A stretch of DNA of 64,000 nucleotides from contig JBCFYV010000024.1 in NCBI GenBank assembly GCA_039000515.1, positions 12,624,802 through 12,688,801 of the forward strand, given 5' to 3'. The first letter of the stretch is position 1. The number at the start of each line of letters is the position of its first letter. The position numbers were made by a program, and so were the translations under genes. Of this stretch, positions 1 through 10,149 are shown one piece after another. The notes below the pieces were generated by a model. That model ran no database searches. It saw only the letters and a program-made list of their open reading frames with translations, and was not told where the DNA came from. This DNA comes from Timema cristinae (Eukaryota; Arthropoda; Insecta; Phasmatodea; Timematidae).

Positions 1-76
1 CCCTAAAACCACTAGCGTAACTAGTACATAAGCGTATAATCTTAACGGGTAGTAAGACGTGATGCTAAAAAAAATT
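1..76 (+). repeat. 3' tail of a SINE (family 2)
   Basis: This stretch matches the 3' part of the SINE seen complete at 19651-19920: an 'ACTAGCGTAACTAGTACATA' block, then a diverged form of the shared tail (ACGGGTAGTAAGACG, GTGCTA) and an A-rich end. The 5' part lies outside the window. Confidence 0.7.
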
Positions 77-124
77 GTGTTGCCCGCAAAATAAATTTGT
101 TTTTTCCATATATTGTCTTCCTAT

Positions 125-275
125 GAAAATCGGACTGTACTTTTACGTATTCATACGTCAAGTCATGTGATCTGCAGCCGTCACTTTTGATTGATATTAT
201 CAACACTTATAAAATAACAATACTAATATAGTAGATTTTTTTCTAAAAGGTTTTTACTATGAAAATTGGCCTGGT
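125..275 (+). repeat. Dispersed repeat, copy 1
   Basis: This segment resembles 14430-14600 in the same order and orientation. Both contain an ACGTATTCATAC block, then GTCATGTGATCTGCA, and end with ATGAAAATTGG. No coding signal, tRNA-like head or terminal inverted repeat was recognised, so the class is unknown. Two copies 14 kb apart argue for a mobile or formerly mobile sequence. Confidence 0.5.
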
Positions 276-344
276 TTAATCTGCTAGCGCCTGCTAATAA
301 GTACTCTAGTATTTTTATTATTTAAAAAAAGCTGTAATACTTGC

Positions 345-620
345 CAGCGGACGTACCTAGCCTTGCTCTTCCTGGAGCGCGCCATATCCGGGGTGGAAGG
401 GTGGGCTCCGCGGGGTCTCACGTAAGATCTGAGGGCGCCGAGACGCGGACGGGCCAGTAGGCTTGTGCTGGTGGTGGCGGCTCGACGAGGGTACGTCACA
501 CTCCCGCTTCCGAGCATAGCGTGCGTCTCACTGGTGGTCTCCAGCCTGTCACGTGGTACACCACCGACCTTCCCCTCCCCTAACCTACCATTGCGCAGTC
601 GCTAGTACTCTTGGCTGGTC
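345..620. other. GC- and CpG-rich patch in AT-rich DNA
   Basis: Base composition changes sharply here, with many CpG dinucleotides and a CRE-like TACGTCAC near 493, against the AT-rich DNA on both sides. The longest frame (284-517, minus) is low-complexity and matches nothing I recognise. It could be a promoter or first-exon island of a gene outside the window, or part of a repeat. No function is assigned. Confidence 0.3.
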
Positions 621-707
621 CATTCTGTTACATAATTACCAGGGACCAAATTTTGCCTTTTTGCCTTTTTTTTTCCTTGGTCGTAAAACATAGACAGTTG
701 ATCTATA

Positions 708-1262
708 GAGTGTTCGGAAACTCATAACCCAAACTACACATATAGCTTGTTCGAATTAGAAAGTAATGCAAAATACCTATACACTTACATCCGGAAAACT
801 ATGTTGTTAACATTAAATTTTGTTAAACGTTTCAGTGTAAAGCGCCGGGATAGCGAAACTATTCAAGCATGTGTGTACAACAAGTTGCATAGGAGTTAAG
901 CGTGTGGCACTGCACATGTAATAATGGTAAACACTTTTTGGAATGTAAGACCGTTAATGATGACCCTCAGAACGTATTCACATTTTTAGATAGATTGATG
1001 TATTGATTACTAATTGATATATGTTCTGCTGCTGTGCTCCAAGATGTCGAGGTGAGTAGTGCAGCGCGCCTAACTTCTATGCAACCAGTTGTACATGCGT
1101 GTTTGAATAGTCTCGCTATCCCGGCGCTGTACGCCAAGAAATGGAACACAATTTAATGGTGTTAGAATAGTTAGCTGGATGTAAGTGTAGAGGAATTTGG
1201 TATTACTTTTGGTTCAAACAAGCTATATGTGCAGTTTAGGCTATGAATTTCCAAACGCCTTG
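708..1262. mobile_element. MITE with about 200-bp terminal inverted repeats, TA target site
   Basis: The left arm (708-about 920) is repeated in inverted orientation at about 1050-1262. Both arms carry ACATATAGCTTG, ACACTTACATCC, CGCCGGGATAGCGA-like and TTGCATAG blocks at matching distances from the ends. The ends are GAGTGTTCGGAAACTCATA and, reversed, CAAGGCGTTTGGAAATTCATA. Each end is flanked by TA (706-707, 1263-1264), as expected for Tc1/mariner-type insertion. The element is about 555 bp and has no transposase, so it is non-autonomous. Short frames inside are not genes. Confidence 0.8.
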
Positions 1263-1264
1263 TA

Positions 1265-1750
1265 TATATTATGCACTTCATGTTATTACGAATATAATCT
1301 GTTGATTTTATAATTCATATAATTGCCTTTATTTTTGTCTATTTTATGAATAAACGCCTTAACGCACCTGTTTAGACTTTGATCTCTTCTCTTTTTTTTT
1401 TCGTACATATGGATTTTCTGCTGAACGAGAGTCCAGTTTCTAAGAAATGGTAATCTGTGGCGTAGGGCCTACTTGCTTAGAGTAAGTTTGAAAATTGACT
1501 TTTGTTGAAAAGCTTCCAATGAGCATAAATCGGGTAGAGGGCAGTGGGACCAGTGGCAGACATCTTGGGAGGAAATAGCATGCCGTTGCAGGAGAAAAAT
1601 TCATCTTCTTCGGAAATGGAAAATTTAAAATTTTGTCCATTGACATCGTGTGAAGTAAAACTCGGCTTTTAGAATTATATAAAAAAAAAAATTATCTGAA
1701 AATATATTCCTTTTCGCTACCTAAAATCTAGAAAATTATATTTTGATTAA
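1265..1750. other. No recognised feature
   Basis: AT-rich DNA with a poly-T run near 1391 and a poly-A run near 1680. A 68-codon frame on the minus strand (1440-1646) has no recognisable domain and is probably chance. Confidence 0.5.
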
Positions 1751-1751
1751 C

Positions 1752-2575
1752 AGCATGGGAGCCACTTCAGTGGTAGAATGGGCTAAAGTGTCTCTCTCGC
1801 AGTAGACTGGACTGTCAATGAGGAGGAGATCAAGATTATAATTTTGGTTCAGTATACTTAAGGTGTTTTTTACTAACTAGTTTTTCACATTCCCTCCACG
1901 CAAGTGCACAGGGGTGCACCCATGAAGAGGAGACCTTGGGGGCTGAAGCCTCCCCCCCCCCCGGCTTAAGGCCCTCTTCAGAAAATTAAGAATATTACAA
2001 AAATATGATTAGCACTCTATTTTGTCAATTAATCAATTATATTTTGTTTAATTATATTTAATATAAAACAAATAATTTTATGCAATAATTAGGGCTTTTC
2101 AAAGGAATACATTTTTCTGTTGATTTTTAAGTGTACTGTAAATTTATACTTAAATAAAAATTGGACCTGTGATACCGTGAGGTGTTAACCGGTGGCGTAC
2201 ACAAACACAGAAGGTAGGCCGAGGATCCGATTTTGGTACAAATTAGCTTAAATATTACCATTTGCATTATTTGAAATAGATTTTTTTTGCTCTTTTTTAG
2301 GTGGCATCACTTTCTTCTCCCCCTAATTTGAATCAAATTTCCAAATATTACAGTAATGGAAATATATCATGAATGGTGTTATTATGAAAATTATTATGTA
2401 AAGAGACCCCTCCACTCACCACCCCAACTCAAAGTCCTGGGTGCACCCCTGCAAGTGCATGTACACGTCCTATAAATTCCACCTACCTAACCCCTAAATA
2501 TTAGCAGAATTAGTAAAACATATGCGTACAACCTGAACGAAGAGTTTGACATTGTGCTAGCAAAAAAAAACAGCA
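1752..2575 (+). repeat. SINE (family 2-like), split by a hAT MITE
   Basis: The head around 1755-1800 carries a box-A-like segment (GTGGTAGAATGGGC). It is followed by the family body, ending ...CATTCCCTCCACGCAAGTGCA at 1908. The body resumes at 2452 (GCATGTACACGTCC, then ATTAGTAAAACATATGCGTAC and a diverged tail near 2550). The interruption at 1909-2451 is a separate mobile element with an 8-bp target duplication, so the SINE is the older of the two. Confidence 0.7.
1909..2451. mobile_element. Non-autonomous hAT element (MITE)
   Basis: The left end is CAGGGGTGCACCC and the right end is its exact reverse complement, GGGTGCACCCCTG. The 8-bp sequence CAAGTGCA lies immediately outside both ends (1901-1908 and 2452-2459), a perfect target duplication. 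CAGGG-type ends plus 8-bp duplications are the hallmark of hAT transposons. The 543-bp interior has no transposase, only AT-rich DNA and a C-run near 1955. Movement would depend on a transposase supplied elsewhere. Confidence 0.9.
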
Positions 2576-4010
2576 TTGTGAATTGGTTGTAGGTATTAAA
2601 ATCATACTTAGTAAAATAAATTTTACATAGCCTACTGTGGAATTTTCCCCCCTAAAATACCTATTATAGTATCTAAATCCTATATTTTTAATGCCTATTG
2701 TCCACCTCTTTGGTTCCTAAGATTCCACTTCCTAATTGTTACTCACTTCTTCTTTTGTTGTAACGAGTTACTAGTTAACGTTATATCGAATGGGTCTACA
2801 CTCACCGACTCTCGTGATCAGCTACAACACAAACACCAACATCAAAGCCCGAGCTCTGACCTCTACCCTCCAACTGGCACAACAGACTAAGCGGAGCCTT
2901 CAACCAACTGTCTGCTCGGGACTCGATCCGTGGCCGGCCGGAAACGACTAAACTTCCACGCGGCCAGACGGAGTTATCACTTCCGTCGCTAGGAGGACCT
3001 GGAACTTTCTGGGTGCCATTAGACGCATTCTTTGCTGTTACGTTTGTTCTATCATTTCCCCCCCTCCTTCCCTTTCCAGGCCACTCTGTGGATGCAATAA
3101 TTGTATATATAGAGATCGCGATTTTGGAATAGTCACTTATTATATCACCGACTAGGCTTGGTGAGGACGGCGACTTGGAGCCGTAATTTATTTTTATTCA
3201 AAATTGCATTTTCGGCTTAAATGGGGAACGACTTTCTAAATTACTGTTTTGGGCTTATTTATAAGTAAAACTTAGGAATTATGAAATGTTTCGGGCAGGT
3301 CAATACGAATACGCTCGCGGAGTACGAGGGTTAAAGTCATATTGATAGTTACAATTTGTTTATGTTTTTGTTATACATTCATAATGTATATTTGTTTATT
3401 TATAATATTTTTGATCGCACCTAGGCGTAATCGGCGTGTCAGGCTTACCGCCCGTTCTTTTTAGTTCGCGTGTTTGGAGAATATGAGTTTATTTAACTGT
3501 CTATTTAACTGTGAGTACACAGGGCACTTAGGTGTTAGAGTAGAGGCTTGGCCTAACGTTTTGTTTTAAAATCAACGTTATGTTGATTTCATTAGAGTCA
3601 AATACTCGTATATGTTTATCGTTTTTGGTCTAAGTTTAAATGTATGATAAATATTGTTTGATTGCGCGCACTTAACGCTATTATTGAGGGAACCGTAGAA
3701 GGAACCATAGAATTCCACGATGTCAATTAGTTCTACTGTTATAACTTACAACAAACATATAACTGTATGTTTCCCCTTTTATTTTCAGATATTGTTAAAG
3801 TAAGGTTATATCAATAACTCCGAGTTATTTAGATCTTAGTGAAGAAGCGCTTTACGCTATATTGTCTTGTTTGCATTAGTTGTGTATTTACTTTCTGATT
3901 GTCCTTAAATAAAACAAACTATGTTTATGATTGGTAAACTTCTTGTCTGGTTTTCCCGTCACACTTCCTACAATGTTAGAAATATGTTCAAGGGGTTTAC
4001 AATGTGAGAA
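2576..4010 (+). other. LTR-like or promoter-bearing stretch, unclassified
   Basis: From about 2757 to 3972 the composition is unlike the flanks. A GC-rich first part (2820-3090) is followed by TATATATAG at about 3104, a C-rich tract near 3060 and an AATAAA signal near 3907. The stretch could be read as TGTTGTAACG...CTTCCTACA, a TG...CA frame like a solo LTR of about 1.2 kb. I found no target duplication, no primer-binding site and no second copy. This is a suggestion only. Confidence 0.25.
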
Positions 4011-4342
4011 AAGGGAAGTGTTTTTAGGTTTTTATATCAAAACTTTTCTGTTCAAAATAAATCAAACATTGCTTCAATAGAAACATGGAGTTTAATTTTC
4101 TTCACATGATGACATAAACATTTCTTGACTATCTGTCGAGGACGTCGTAGAATGTAATGAAAGCTTTTTCTCTTCATTTAAAAAGTTTTTCATCTAATGC
4201 CACTATATTCATTTCAGATATTCAACAACTGTTAATAACACCATGTGAAGAAAATGAAATTGTTTATACTGGAGCAATCCCTTTAATTTATTTTTAACAA
4301 CAAAAATGTATGCTGTAAAAACTGCAAAAAGACTGCCCTTAA
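4011..4342. mobile_element. Fold-back MITE, copy 1
   Basis: The arms 4011-4110 and 4238-4342 are imperfect inverted repeats. TTTTCTTCACATG on the left pairs with CATGTGAAGAAAA on the right, and the outer ends read AAGGGAAGTGTTTTTAGG and, reversed, AAGGGCAGTCTTTTTGC. A second copy with the same arms and a similar centre lies at 18700-19012. There is no coding capacity. The family is unassigned; two copies with shared internal sequence support a mobile origin. Confidence 0.65.
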
Positions 4343-4488
4343 CTCGTGTTCCCAACATCACAACCCGGAAGTCGACTTTGAGCTCTTGGTGACGTCTCTC
4401 ATTGTTTTGGTTTGGACGTGTCTGACTTTCCAACTTGGCGGTCGGAGGCGCGGGGGACAAATATTATTAATGCTAGTCTCACTAATCA

Positions 4489-4690
4489 CTACCAATTTAA
4501 CATAAATAAAGCTGAAAAGACTATGGTCAAACAGATAACACAGAGTGAGGACAATAATTTAGAGATTATTGCGAACACCATATCATTTTTCAGGGTTAAT
4601 GAGTTTAAATATTTAGGAAAAATTTTACTAGCAATAACAATATTAGATTGAAAATCATGAAAAGAATACAGTTGGGAAATATGCACGATG
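4489..4690 (+). pseudogene. LINE reverse transcriptase fragment (LINE-A)
   Basis: The translation contains KAEKTMVKQITQ, then a spacer and FKYLGKILL. This is the stretch of a non-LTR retrotransposon ORF2 just downstream of the reverse transcriptase core, where the family reads roughly AEKTK-Y-V...FKYLG. Stop codons follow at about 4650. The same block occurs in the fuller copies at 48630-49305 (plus) and 58095-58600 (minus). It is a dead, short relic followed directly by a SINE relic at 4697. Confidence 0.6.
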
Positions 4691-4696
4691 ACAGAT

Positions 4697-4885
4697 AGAT
4701 CAAGATTCTAATCTCGGTTGGGCATATTGAAAGTAGTTAAAAAAAATAGTTTTCCACACTATCCACGAAAATGTTGGTACATTTCGTCTAAATATGACCT
4801 TCTTAATCCCTGTTACCATTAACGTAATTAGTATAAGAGCTTATAGCCCAAATGGGTACAAGACGTGGTGCTAGTAAAACGATAT
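4697..4885 (+). repeat. Degenerate SINE (family 2)
   Basis: It starts with a box-B-like segment (AGATTCTAATCTCGGTTGGG). It continues with the family body (TAGTTTTCCACACTATCCACG, ACGTAATTAGTATAAG) and ends with the shared tail (CCAAATGGGTACAAGACG, GTGCTA). The head with box A is missing or too diverged to see. Confidence 0.65.
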
Positions 4886-4994
4886 TTAAATTAAGTTAAC
4901 ATTGACTTCAAACACCTTACTTCTTTTGTAAATATCTTTCGGAAGGTTGTTGTGAGTTGTAATACAACCCCTTGTTGTTGAGTCACTTCTAAGG

Positions 4995-6690
4995 TTCTTC
5001 TCCTTGTTTCCTTACGTGGTGATGAAGTCACGTTGGAAGATTTGACTTCTTCTTGTTTCCTTACGTGGTGATGAAGTCACGTTGGAAGATTTGACTCCTT
5101 CTTGTTTCCTTACGTGGTGATGAAGTCACGTTGGAAGATTTGACTCCTTCTTGTTTCATTACGTGGTGATGAAGTCACGTTGGAAGATTTGACTCCTTCT
5201 GTTTCCTTACGTATTATGAAGTCACGTTGGAAGATTTGACTCCTTCTTGTTTCCTTACGTGGTGATGAAGCCACGTTGGAAGATTTGACTTCTTGTTTCC
5301 TTACGTATTGATGAAGTCACGTTGGAAGATTTGACTCCTTCTTGATTCCTTACGTGGTGATGAAGTCACGTTGGAAGATTTGACTCCTTCTTGTTTCCTT
5401 ACGTGGTGATGAAGCCACGTTGGAAGATTTGACTTCTTGTTTCCTTACGTATTGATGAAGTCACGTTGGAAGATTTGACTCCTTCTTGTTTCCTTACGTG
5501 GTGATGAAGTCACGTTGGAAGATTTGACTCCTTCTTGTTTCCTTACGTGGTGATGAAGTCACGTTGGAAGATTTGACTCCTTCTTGTTTCCTTACGTGGT
5601 GATGAAGTCACGTTGGAAGATTTGACTCCTTCTTGTTTCCTTACGTGTGATGAAGCCACGTTGGAAGATTTGACTTCTTGTTTCCTTACGTATTGATGAA
5701 GTCACGTTGGAAGATTTGACTCCTTCTTGTTTCCTTACGTGGTGATGAAGTCACGTTGGAAGATTTGACTCCTTCTTGTTTCCTTACGTGGTGATGAAGC
5801 CACGTTGGAAGATTTGACTTCTTGTTTCCTTAGGTATTGATGAAGTCACGTTGGAAGATTTGACTCCTTCTTGTTTCCTTACGTGGTGATGAAGCCACGT
5901 TGGAAGATTTGACTTCTTGTTTCCTTACGTATTGATGAAGTCACGTTGGAAGATTTGACTCCTTCTTGTTTCCTTAGGTATTGATGAAGTCACGTTGGAA
6001 GATTTGACTCCTTCTTGTTTCCTTACGTGGTGATGAAGCCACGTTGGAAGATTTGACTTCTTGTTTCCTTACGTATTGATGAAGTCACGTTGGAAGATTT
6101 GACTCCTTCTTGTTTCCTTACGTGGTGATGAAGTCACGTTGGAAGATTTGACTCCTTCTTGTTTCCTTACGTGGTGATGAAGCCACGTTGGAAGATTTGA
6201 CTTCTTGTTTCCTTACGTGGTGATGAATCCACGTTGGAAGATTTGACTTCTTGTTTCCTTACGTATTGATGAAGTCACGTTGGAAGATTTGACTCCTTCT
6301 TGTTTCCTTACGTGGTGATGAAGTCACGTTGGAAGATTTGACTCCTTGTTTCCTTACGTGGTGATGAAGTCACGTTGGAAGATTTGACTCCTTCTTGTTT
6401 CCTTACGTGGTGATGAAGTCACGTTGGAAGATTTGACTCCTTCTTGTTTCCTTACGTGGTGATCAAGCCACGTTGGAAGATTTGACTTCTTGTTTCCTTA
6501 CGTATTGATGAAGTCACGTTGGAAGATTTGACTCCTTCTTGTTTCCTTACGTGGTGATGAAGTCACGTTGGAAGATTTGACTCCTTCTTGTTTCCTTACG
6601 TGGTGATGAAGCCACGTTGGAAGATTTGACTTCTTGTTTCCTTACGTATTGATGAAGCCACATTGGAAGATTTGACTTCTTATTGTTTGG
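4995..6690. repeat. Minisatellite A, 49/46-bp units, about 35 copies
   Basis: The unit is 49 bp, with TTTCCTTACGTGGTGATG as a recognisable block, and a 46-bp variant lacks three bases and has ACGTATTGATG instead. Each unit carries inward-facing ACGTG and CACGT around GTGATGAAGT. Variants are not random: units with GAAGCCACG are followed by the short GACTTCTTG form, giving a higher-order pattern. The array is bounded by AT-rich unique DNA at both ends. No protein function is implied, and the repeat has stops in its frames. Confidence 0.95.
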
Positions 6691-6892
6691 ATTCCTTGTA
6701 GTCTTTAATTAATATTATTGACGTCATTTTTATTTTATTACAGGCCAGGTTTTAATTTTATTTATATGTGAACGCAGTTATCTTGAAGAAATTTATTTTT
6801 ATTTTATTATAAGAACATTTGACCAAGAATTATTATATTAGTTCGTACACGACAGCTTAAAGTTGATATATTAGCGCGTCGCTGACCATTTA

Positions 6893-8790
6893 CGGTATGG
6901 TTGGAGACCAAGTAAGAAATGAGAGATTCGTGTTTCGTGGACCATTCTACAGTAAGTTTGGAGACCAAGTAAGAAATGAGAGATTCGTGTTTCGTGGACC
7001 ATTCTACAGTAAGTTTGGAGACCAAGTAAGAAATGAGAGATTCGTGTTTTGTGGACCATTCTACAGTAAGTTTGGAGACCAAGTAAGAAATGAGAGATTC
7101 GTGTTTCATGGATCGTTCTACGGTAAGGTTGGAGACCAAGTAAGAAATGAGAGATTCATGTTTTGTAGACTGTTCTACAGTAAGGTTGGAGACCAATTAA
7201 GAAATGAGAGATTCGTGTTTCGTGGACCATTCTAGAGTAAGTTTGGAGACCAAGTAAGAAATGAGAGATTCGTGTTTCGTGGATCGTTCTACGGTAAGGT
7301 TGGAGATCAAGTAAGAAATGAGAGATTCGTGTTTCATGGATCGTTCTACGGTAAGGTTGGAGACCAAGTAATAAATGAGAGATTCGTGTTTTGTAGACCG
7401 TTCTACAGTAAGTTTGGAGACCAAGTAAGAAATGAGAGATTCGTGTTTCGTGGACCGTTCTACAGTAAGTTCGGAGACCAAGTAAGAAATGAGAGAATCG
7501 TGTTTCGTGGATCGTTCTACAGTAAGGTTGGAGACCACGTAGGAAATGAGAAATACGTGTTTTGTGGACCGTTCTACAATAAGGTTGGAGACCAAGTAAT
7601 AAATGAGAGATTCGTGTTTCATGGATCGTTCTACGGTAAGGTTGGAGACCAAGTAAGAAATGAGAGATTCGTGTTTTGTAGACCGTTCTACAGTAAGGTT
7701 GGAGACCAATTAAGAAATGAGAGATTCGTGTTTCGTGGACCATTCTACAGTAAGTTTGGAGACCAAGTAAGAAATGAGAGATTTCGTGTTTCGTGGATCG
7801 TTCTACGGTAAGGTTGGAGACCAAGTAAGAAATGAGAGATTCGTGTTTCATGGATCGTTCTACGGTAAGGTTGGAGACCAAGTAATAAATGAGAGATTCG
7901 TGTTTTGTAGACCGTTCTACAGTAAGGTTGGAGACCAATTAAGAAATGAGAGATTCGTGTTTCGTGGACCGTTCTAAAGTAGGGTTGGAGACCAAGTAAG
8001 AAATGAGAGATTCGTGTTTCATGGGCCGTTCTACGGTAAGGTTGGAGATCAAGTAAGAAATGAGAGATTCGTGTTTCATGGATCGTTCTACGGTAAGGTT
8101 GGAGACCAAGTAAGAAATGAGAGATTCGTGTTTCATGGATCGTTCTACGTTAAGGTTGGAGATCAAGTAAGAAATGAGAGGTTCGTGTTTCATGGATCGT
8201 TCTACGGTAAGGTTGGAGACCAAGTAAGAAATTAGAGATTCGTGTTTCATGGATCGTTCTACGGTAAGGTTGGAGACCAAGTAAGAAATGAGAGATTCGT
8301 GTTTCATGGGTCGTTCTACGGTAAGGTTGGAGACCAAGTAAGAAATGAGAGATTTGTGTTTCATGGGCCGTTCTACAATAAGGTTGGAGATCATGTAAGA
8401 AATGAGAGATTCTTTTTTCGTTGACCATTCTACAATAAGGTTGGAGATCAAGTAAGAAATGAAAGGTTCGTGTTTCATGGATCGTTCTACGGTAAGGTTG
8501 GAGATCAATTAAGAAATTAGAGATTCGTGTTTCATGGATCGTTCTACAGTAAGGTTGGAGACCAAGTAAGAAATGAGAGATTCGTGTTTCGTGGATCGTT
8601 CTACGGTAAGGTTGGAGACCAAGTAACAAATGAGAGTTTCGTGTTTCATGGATCGTTCTATGGTAAGGTTGGAGACCAAGTAAGAAATGAGAGATTCGTG
8701 TTTCATGGATCGTTCTACGGTAAGGTTGGAGACCAAGTAAGAAATGAGAGATTCGTGTTTCATGGGCCGTTCTACGGTAAGGTTGGAAGT
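6893..8790. repeat. Minisatellite B, 57-bp units, about 33 copies
   Basis: The unit is 57 bp (blocks GGTTGGAGACCAAGTAAG, AAATGAGAGATTCGTG and ATCGTTCTACGGTAA). Because 57 is 19 codons, each unit reads in the same frame on the plus strand as KVGDQVRNERFVFHGSFYG. The minus strand also stays open. The plus frame is broken by a few point stops (near 7233, 7975, 8233, 8422) and a one-base insertion near 7782. The open frames are best explained by unit length rather than selection. Only about 200 bp separate this array from minisatellite A. Confidence 0.95.
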
Positions 8791-9120
8791 CTAGTGAGGA
8801 AAGGAGCCTTCTTTTCTGGCATATTGCTCGAAAAAATTAATTCTGTGAGCTTCTTTCTTTTCCTTATACTTCTCCATTTTTGGATCATGCTTCCATCAGG
8901 TTTCAGAAGGGAGACAGAGGGACAAAAAGTTTTTTCGGAGTTGTAATGTTTCACAAGTATTCGAAATATGGGTCGGGGACAGTGATCAAAAAAGCATCGT
9001 TGTAAACAGCTTACAAAAGAAACCTTATTTTTAAATTTTCAAAGCTTTATGTCCACTGGTTCAAAAGATAACTGGGCGTACAGATATAATAAGGGAAAAT
9101 ATTAATTGCATAAGTCTTTT
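8791..9120. other. No recognised feature
   Basis: Unique-looking AT-rich sequence downstream of minisatellite B. The plus-strand frame of the array runs on to 8946 without a recognisable domain. Confidence 0.5.
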
Positions 9121-9366
9121 TTTTTCAATCACCGCGTCTTTCTACCTGTTCAGGTTGTACACATATACGATAAATACTCTAATATGGTGGAGAAGAGGAA
9201 GGAAGCATTTTAGAGATAGTTTAAATTTGCGAAGAAGAGAGTGGGAAACATTTTAAGAAAAACCACCTTCAGTTAACCAAACCGGAATTTGAACCCCGAT
9301 CTGCCCGTCATTATCATGCCAGTATGACATGATTGTGATGGCTTAGACCAGTGTTCGGACACCGGT
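9121..9366 (-). repeat. SINE (family 2), minus strand
   Basis: The plus-strand left edge shows the tail in reverse (CACCGCGTCTTTCTACCTG), then the body (GAGTGGGAAACATTTTAAG), then box B in reverse (AATTTGAACCCCGATCTGCC) and a head ending near 9366. There is no box A good enough to predict activity. Just beyond the head lies the sequence related to minisatellite D (9367-9420). Confidence 0.7.
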
Positions 9367-9910
9367 CGATCTCGTGGAAATTTTCACTAGATCTCATAAG
9401 AAAACAACATCGTCATTAAAAGTAAAACTTCCCAAACATATCAAGTACTTGAAAATAATGTTTGAGTGAACAGAATAACCTTTATTTTTCAAAATTGTTC
9501 ATATTTTCAGGAAATTAATTAGCTTAATTTAAAAATTGTACATTTAATTTATCCCATCTAATTGTTTTTCTTGGAAGACGGGGACAAAAATATTACAGGA
9601 AATGTTGAATTTAAGGAATAAATATAATAAGTTTTGACAAAAGGGAAAGATCAGAGCAGAACTAAGAAAATATCGTTGATCGTGAGACCTTTAATCAGAT
9701 TATAATGTCAATATCTGTTCAAAAAGGTTGTTAACTTCTGCCTTTGATTATTTGTCCACTAAAGCGATGTTTAAACGTTCTAGTGTCAGTATTATAAATT
9801 GACAGCTTGCCTCAATACCTAAGAGGTATTAAACATATTTATGTTATTTGTAAGGAGCTTCGACAGTAGCCTACTCTTTATCTTAAAGTACAGGAAAAAA
9901 TCTTCTTCCT
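9367..9910. other. AT-rich DNA; start resembles minisatellite D unit
   Basis: The first about 55 bp (GATCTCGTGG, CTCATAAGAAAACAACATCG, TCATTAAAAGTAAAAC) closely resemble the start and one unit of the tandem array at 22735-25085, present here as a single copy. The remainder is AT-rich with nothing recognised. Confidence 0.5.
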
Positions 9911-10149
9911 TCCTGTATTGCAACCGGTAGGTAACGAACCCCGACCTCCCTACTGGGTGTCAGGCACGGTGTCTCACACCCAACTCTGCCGGCAGCAAAC
10001 AGAAGAATATATAAAATGTGAAATTTTGTGGTCGAATTTGGACGAGTATTATAATTTGTGTGCTCTGCGGGCGGTGTGCCAGGCAGCGCGGGTTGCGTGT
10101 GTTGCAGGGGTCACGGCATCAGGAACATCCTGGGACCAGCTCTAGTGCC
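9911..10149. other. GC-richer stretch with a tRNA-like B box, before minisatellite C
   Basis: On the minus strand, GGTCGGGGTTCGTTACC resembles a tRNA B box, with a weak A-box-like segment 35-40 bp upstream. This suggests a SINE head. The plus frame 9918-10145 has no recognisable domain. Confidence 0.3.

Noticed and set aside
2757..3972. Definite solo LTR
   Set aside because: TATA and AATAAA signals are suggestive, but there is no target duplication, no second copy and no clear ends, so it is listed only as an unclassified stretch.
4995..6690. CRISPR array
   Set aside because: There are no unique spacers between repeats; units are contiguous and the genome is eukaryotic. The same holds for the other arrays.
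6807..8763. Long open frames on both strands encoding 19-residue repeats
   Set aside because: They coincide exactly with the 57-bp tandem array. Unit length divisible by three opens several frames at once, so they are not listed as genes.
9349..9366. hAT left end CAGTGTTCGGACACCGG
   Set aside because: It can equally be the continuation of the SINE head (GGTGTCCGAACACTGGTC on the minus strand), and no partner end was found.
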